From positions 1 through 15,572 of the forward strand of contig DGWI01000007.1 in the NCBI GenBank assembly GCA_002396085.1: DNA of 15,572 nt, read 5' to 3'. The notes beneath the pieces are model-generated. The model saw only the letters and a list, made by a program, of their open reading frames with translations. It made no database searches and had not been told where the DNA came from. Both the position numbers and the translations under genes were made by a program. Source of the stretch: Porphyromonadaceae bacterium UBA4262 (GTDB lineage: Bacteria > Bacteroidota > Bacteroidia > Bacteroidales > Muribaculaceae). Below are positions 12,487-15,572 of the stretch, piece after piece; the stretch's first letter is position 1; each line of letters opens with the position of its first letter.

Positions 12487-13758
12487 ATGAGAACTATCAT
12501 TACGACTGCATGTCTGGCCATGTTGATGGCCGTCACGGCTATGGCCGAGGACTTCTACGACTTCAAGGTCGATGGCATTGCCTACAAAATTAATGAGGAA
12601 GACGCTAGCACTGTCTCAGTAACCAAAGAACAAGATCCTAATCTTCCGGAGACTAATTACACATCCTATGCCAACCTTACGGGCAAGCTCACTTTGCCCG
12701 AGCAGGTGACGCATGACGGGGTGACCTATACGGTCACGGCCATAGGGTTAGAGGCTTTTCAGGGTTGCAGTGGCCTGACCGGTGAACTGCTGTTGCCAGG
12801 CACAATCAAGCAGATTGACCACTGGGCATTCTATCAATGCTCAGGATTGACAGGACATATCGTCATCCCAACTGGGGTGACAACCATTGGATATGCTGCC
12901 TTCGGTGAGTGTGATGGATTGACTGGTTTTACCATTCCGGCAACAGTGAGGTCTATCAATCCCGGGGCGCTGGATGGAGCAGGAGTTCAGATGGTGGTGT
13001 CGTTGATTGACAACTTTACGTCTTATGCAGCCTGTCTGAATACTAGAATGTTCCACTATACGGGGGCTGGAGTTGATATGACTACATGTCGCTTGGTCGT
13101 GCCCAACACAGCGCTGTCGCTCTATCAGAGTTTCATGCCTTGGAATGGGTTTGAGCACATCGATGTCCTGGAAAATGCTGATGGAATGGGTGCTGTAGAT
13201 GTGTCTGACGTCAATCTTGTAATTAATGCAATATTGGGTAAGGTCAGCGACCCGCTAGTGCTGGCCAATGCCGATGTTAACCGCGATGGCGCGCCCGATG
13301 TGGGCGATGTGAACAGCATCATCAACGCCCTGCTGGGCAAGGCTCCATCGGTCTATGATGCGAGTGTAGTGGTTGATATGGCTGGGACCTTTAATACTGA
13401 CATGGAGGCGTCGACCTACTCAGCCAACACCTACGCCGAACGGGCTGAGCAGTATGGTAAGACTACGCAGTGCACCGGCATCACTTTGGCCAACACTGTG
13501 CCTGGCATCTTTTATTGTCGCGACCTGTTTGCTGGATATTTCGACCAAATTAGTGGCTATGGTTTCGTGTATCGGATGGAAGGTTATCTGCGTGTCGACA
13601 ATGATGGCAATGTCACGCTCTTGTCTAGCTACTGCCAGGGATGGGAGGATGGAATCGACAGCCTGTCAAATGGACATTTCGACTCAGCAACGGGTACGCT
13701 GACCTATGACTTGCAATATTCAGGAGTCTCCTTGCACGTCGTGTTGAAGCGGCAGTAG
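12487..13758 (+). CDS. Secreted BspA-type leucine-rich-repeat protein with dockerin repeats and C-terminal beta domain
   Basis: The 423-aa product (start ATG 12487; the frame further upstream lies over the promoter) has a signal peptide ending in VTAMA at 20 with no lipobox. Residues about 75-170 contain LRR_5/BspA-type repeats (IGLEAFQGCSGLTG, HWAFYQCSGLTG, YAAFGECDGLTG). Residues about 230-285 are two dockerin-type repeats: the second has an intact calcium loop DVNRDGAPD (263-271), and the first (NADGMGAVD, 230-238) has Met234 where an acidic or polar ligand is expected. Residues about 294-423 form a further beta-rich domain with a YFDQISGYGFVYRMEGYLRV core, like modules at the ends of Bacteroidales surface glycan-binding proteins. 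The cell location (secreted or surface) and ligand are inferred. It lies between rluB and purB, opposite to both, with its own promoter. Confidence 0.8.
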   Translation: MRTIITTACLAMLMAVTAMAEDFYDFKVDGIAYKINEEDASTVSVTKEQDPNLPETNYTSYANLTGKLTLPEQVTHDGVTYTVTAIGLEAFQGCSGLTGELLLPGTIKQIDHWAFYQCSGLTGHIVIPTGVTTIGYAAFGECDGLTGFTIPATVRSINPGALDGAGVQMVVSLIDNFTSYAACLNTRMFHYTGAGVDMTTCRLVVPNTALSLYQSFMPWNGFEHIDVLENADGMGAVDVSDVNLVINAILGKVSDPLVLANADVNRDGAPDVGDVNSIINALLGKAPSVYDASVVVDMAGTFNTDMEASTYSANTYAERAEQYGKTTQCTGITLANTVPGIFYCRDLFAGYFDQISGYGFVYRMEGYLRVDNDGNVTLLSSYCQGWEDGIDSLSNGHFDSATGTLTYDLQYSGVSLHVVLKRQ

Positions 13759-13773
13759 TGATGCTTTAGATAT

Positions 13774-13807
13774 AGCGCGGGCATGGAAGTATATCCATGC
13801 CCGCGCT
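13774..13807. terminator. Long hairpin between the LRR-dockerin gene and purB
   Basis: A perfect 13-bp stem, AGCGCGGGCATGG (13774-13786) with CCATGCCCGCGCT (13795-13807), can extend by one more pair. It is followed by a weak T tract (TTGTTGT). It lies 16 bp after the LRR-dockerin stop codon and can serve both convergent genes. Confidence 0.75.
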
Positions 13808-13825
13808 TGTTGTCTTCGGTCGGCT

Positions 13826-13846
13826 CTGGCTGTTGGGTATAGCCAG
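13826..13846 (-). other. Small stem-loop just after purB
   Basis: CTGGCT (13826-13831) pairs with AGCCAG (13841-13846) with a 9-nt loop, 16 bp beyond the purB stop. It has no T tract, and the stronger hairpin at 13774-13807 is the likelier terminator. Confidence 0.35.
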
Positions 13847-13861
13847 CGGCACGTTATCGAA

Positions 13862-15208
13862 TCAATATCCCGTGTAGTTGCTGGGGGTGATGCGCTTGAG
13901 TTCCTGCTTGACCGTGTCGCTCACAGCCAGTGTGTCGATAAAGCGGGCAATAGACTCGGCATTGACCACCTCGTTGGTGCGTGTGAGTTCCTTGAGCGTC
14001 TCGTATGGCTTGGGATAGCCCTCGCGGCGCAGGATGGTCTGGATGGCCTCGGCCACCACATTCCACTGGCTGTCGAGGTCGGCGTGGATGGCTTCTTCGT
14101 TCAAGATGAGTTTGTTCAACCCCTTGAGTGTGCTGGCCAGTGCGATGGCCATGTGTCCCAGAGGTACGCCCACGTTGCGAAGCACTGTCGAGTCGGTCAG
14201 GTCGCGCTGCAAGCGTGAGATGGGAAGTTTGCGCGACAGGTGTTCAAGAATGGCATTGGCAATGCCCAGGTTGCCCTCACTGTTCTCAAAGTCGATGGGG
14301 TTGACCTTGTGCGGCATGGCACTGCTACCCACCTCGCCGGCCTTGATCTTCTGCTTGAAGTAGTTCATCGAGATGTACATCCAGATGTCACGATCCAGGT
14401 CGATGAGGATAGTGTTCAGTCGCTTGAGGGCATCGAACAGCGATGCCAAATTGTCGTAGTTGCTGATTTGTGTGGTCCACTGCTCGCGTTCGATACCCAG
14501 ATGTCGGCGCAAGAAGTCGTTGGCAAACGCGCGCCAGTCGCGCTCGGGATAGGCGGCCAGATGTGCGTTGAAGTTGCCGGTCGCACCGCCAAACTTGCCG
14601 CTGATGGGTACGGCTTGCAGTTGCTTGAGTTGCTCCTCCAGGCGATAGGCCACCACACGCAATTCTTTGCCCAACCGGGTGGGCGATGCAGGCTGGCCAT
14701 GAGTCTTGGCCAGCATGGCCACGTCGTGCCACGTCTGCGCATGCTCGTTGAGCCAGTCAATGACTTGTTGCAGTTGGGGGATGGTCTGCTCGTGCAAGGC
14801 ATCATTGATGCTCATGGGCACCGATGTGTTGTTAATGTCCTGTGAGGTCAGACCGAAGTGAATGAACTCCTTGTACCGCTGCAGGCCCATCTGGTCAAAC
14901 TTCTCCTTGAGCAGGTACTCCACAGCCTTGACATCGTGGTTGGTGATGCTCTCAATGTCCTTGACGCGCTGGGCATCGTCGAGTGTGAAGTTGCGATAGA
15001 TCTCGCGCAGACGCTCGGATGTGCCGGCGGGCACACTCTGGAGCGCGGGCAGTGGCAACTCGCACAAGGCGATGAAATACTCTACCTCAACCTTGACGCG
15101 ATAGCGTATCAGTGCGGCTTCCGAGAAATAGGGTGACAAGTTTTGGGTCTTGCTGTGATAGCGCCCGTCGATGGGCGACACAGCCGTGAGTGCAGTCAGT
15201 TCGTTCAT
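13862..15208 (-). CDS. purB: Adenylosuccinate lyase
   Basis: PurB cleaves SAICAR to AICAR and adenylosuccinate to AMP, both steps of purine synthesis, in the cytoplasm. The 448-aa product is of the E. coli type (E. coli PurB is 456 aa): it starts with LTAVSPIDGRYHSKT, has TSQD at 121-124, KTHGQPASPT with the catalytic His170, and the signature GSSAMPHKVNPIDFENSEGN with the catalytic Ser pair at 295-296. The frame is intact and of normal length. The ATG at 15208 gives the conserved start. Its promoter is a near-perfect Bacteroides promoter, with an inverted repeat around the -33 element. It is convergent with the LRR-dockerin gene. Confidence 0.97.
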   Translation of the reverse strand: MNELTALTAVSPIDGRYHSKTQNLSPYFSEAALIRYRVKVEVEYFIALCELPLPALQSVPAGTSERLREIYRNFTLDDAQRVKDIESITNHDVKAVEYLLKEKFDQMGLQRYKEFIHFGLTSQDINNTSVPMSINDALHEQTIPQLQQVIDWLNEHAQTWHDVAMLAKTHGQPASPTRLGKELRVVAYRLEEQLKQLQAVPISGKFGGATGNFNAHLAAYPERDWRAFANDFLRRHLGIEREQWTTQISNYDNLASLFDALKRLNTILIDLDRDIWMYISMNYFKQKIKAGEVGSSAMPHKVNPIDFENSEGNLGIANAILEHLSRKLPISRLQRDLTDSTVLRNVGVPLGHMAIALASTLKGLNKLILNEEAIHADLDSQWNVVAEAIQTILRREGYPKPYETLKELTRTNEVVNAESIARFIDTLAVSDTVKQELKRITPSNYTGY

Positions 15209-15240
15209 GTGTCTACAGATGATTGATGGTTATTACGCCA

Positions 15241-15272
15241 CAAAATTACTACTTTCTAGCCAATCTGCCAAA
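15241..15272 (-). promoter_or_regulatory. Predicted purB promoter
   Basis: On the minus strand TTTG (complement of 15269-15272) and TAATTTTG (complement of 15241-15248) are separated by 20 bp, an excellent match to the -33/-7 consensus. The start is expected near 15234, giving a leader of about 26 nt. Confidence 0.75.
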
Positions 15273-15292
15273 TCTCATTCAGATTGCGCTAG
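15256..15292. promoter_or_regulatory. Inverted repeat over the purB promoter (putative operator)
   Basis: CTAGCCAATCTG (15256-15267) is complementary to CAGATTG-c-GCTAG (15280-15292), 12 pairs with one unpaired C (15287). The 12-nt centre holds the -33 TTTG. The dyad centre is near -40 of the expected start, where a repressor would block the promoter. The binding protein is unknown. Confidence 0.55.
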
Positions 15293-15377
15293 GCGAGTTG
15301 ATGGGGGAGATTCGGTGTGACAATGCAGTGAATTTGCCGAAAGATGTTAATGGTTGTGAAAAATATGGGCAAATCGC
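15293..15377. other. Intergenic DNA between purB promoter region and tRNA-Val promoter
   Basis: A short open frame spans this stretch (15223-15450) but runs through the purB promoter and into the tRNA, so it is not a gene. Nothing else was recognised. Confidence 0.4.
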
Positions 15378-15407
15378 TTGCCATGTCAAAAACTTGTTCT
15401 ACCTTTG
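15378..15407 (+). promoter_or_regulatory. Predicted promoter of the tRNA-Val cluster
   Basis: TTG (15378-15380) and TACCTTTG (15400-15407) with a 19-bp spacer. Transcription would start near 15414, about 13 nt before the tRNA. Confidence 0.65.
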
Positions 15408-15426
15408 CACCGCCTTTCTACGGGAG

Positions 15427-15501
15427 GGGTGCTTAGCTCAGCTGGTTTAGAGCGCATCCTTGACAGGGATGAGGTCACCTGTTCGAATCAGGTAGCACCC
15501 A
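15427..15501 (+). tRNA. tRNA-Val (anticodon GAC)
   Basis: A complete 75-nt cloverleaf: acceptor GGGTGCT/AGCACCC, D-stem GCTC/GAGC, anticodon stem CATCC/GGATG with loop TTGACAG (anticodon GAC, Val codons GUC/GUU), and T-arm ACCTG-TTCGAAT-CAGGT. The discriminator is A and CCA is not encoded. All stems are fully paired. Confidence 0.96.
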
Positions 15502-15541
15502 CAATAGGATAAGTAGTAATCGTTTCATAATTTTTGTGGGA

Positions 15542-15572
15542 GGGTGATTAGCTCAGTTGGTTCAGAGCATCT
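15542..15572 (+). tRNA. Partial tRNA, cut by the window edge
   Basis: GGGTGAT-TA-GCTC-AGTTGGTTCA-GAGC-ATCT is the 5' half of a tRNA through the D-arm, 40 bp after tRNA-Val and probably in the same transcript. The anticodon is outside. The 5' half resembles tRNA-Val(UAC) of this phylum as I remember it, but the identity cannot be proven here. Confidence 0.85.

Noticed and set aside
15223..15450. 75-codon open frame between purB and tRNA-Val
   Set aside because: It overlaps the purB promoter at one end and the tRNA at the other, and its product looks like nothing recognisable.

Overview
The window reads as a chromosomal segment of a member of the Bacteroidales (phylum Bacteroidota), most likely from the Prevotellaceae/Muribaculaceae side of the order, though I cannot fix the family from sequence alone. 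The reasons are the long SecA (1119 aa), a DUF4270 lipoprotein, a DUF3843 protein, a one-domain glycogen-synthase-like protein, BspA-type leucine-rich repeats with a dockerin, a Gln/Gly/Tyr-rich extension on RluB, and many copies of the TAnnTTTG -7 element typical of the Bacteroides primary sigma factor. No phage, IS, CRISPR or plasmid genes were seen.

Layout. 3-473 (+) is the 3' end of a multi-membrane-segment protein. 474-1020 has no gene. It holds a tandemly duplicated element of about 95 bp (period 117-118 bp) made of short hairpins, then two abutting inverted repeats over the secA promoter. secA (1021-4380, +) ends at a strong intrinsic terminator. A minus-strand block follows: tRNA-Thr(CGU) with its own terminator, then a DUF3843-like gene. 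Next is a minus-strand pair, a GT5 N-domain protein (6910-7779) followed by a DUF4270 lipoprotein (5503-6888). A divergent intergenic region (7780-8120) separates it from a Spy/CpxP-like periplasmic gene on the plus strand and carries three 11-bp direct repeats at exactly 21-bp period. A YqaA/DedA membrane protein (8804-9268, +) converges on asnS (9337-10731, -) at a shared terminator. asnS lies downstream of rluB (10792-12213, -), whose product has about 150 residues of low-complexity repeats. A secreted LRR-dockerin protein (12487-13758, +) converges on purB (13862-15208, -). The window ends with a tRNA cluster on the plus strand: tRNA-Val(GAC), then a second tRNA cut by the edge.

How the genes relate. 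Most are housekeeping: protein export (secA), translation (asnS, rluB, tRNAs) and purine synthesis (purB). Envelope or surface proteins make up the rest: the DUF4270 lipoprotein, the Spy-like protein, YqaA, the LRR-dockerin protein and the partial membrane protein. purB, rluB and asnS, which I recall as neighbours in many Bacteroidales, are all on the minus strand here, with the LRR-dockerin gene placed between purB and rluB in opposite orientation.

The most interesting unexplained signals are non-coding: the duplicated hairpin array at 616-828, which includes a compensatory base-pair change; the 21-bp-period direct repeats at 7966-8018; and a 12-bp inverted repeat around the -33 element of the purB promoter at 15256-15292. 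No clear new multi-gene system was found.
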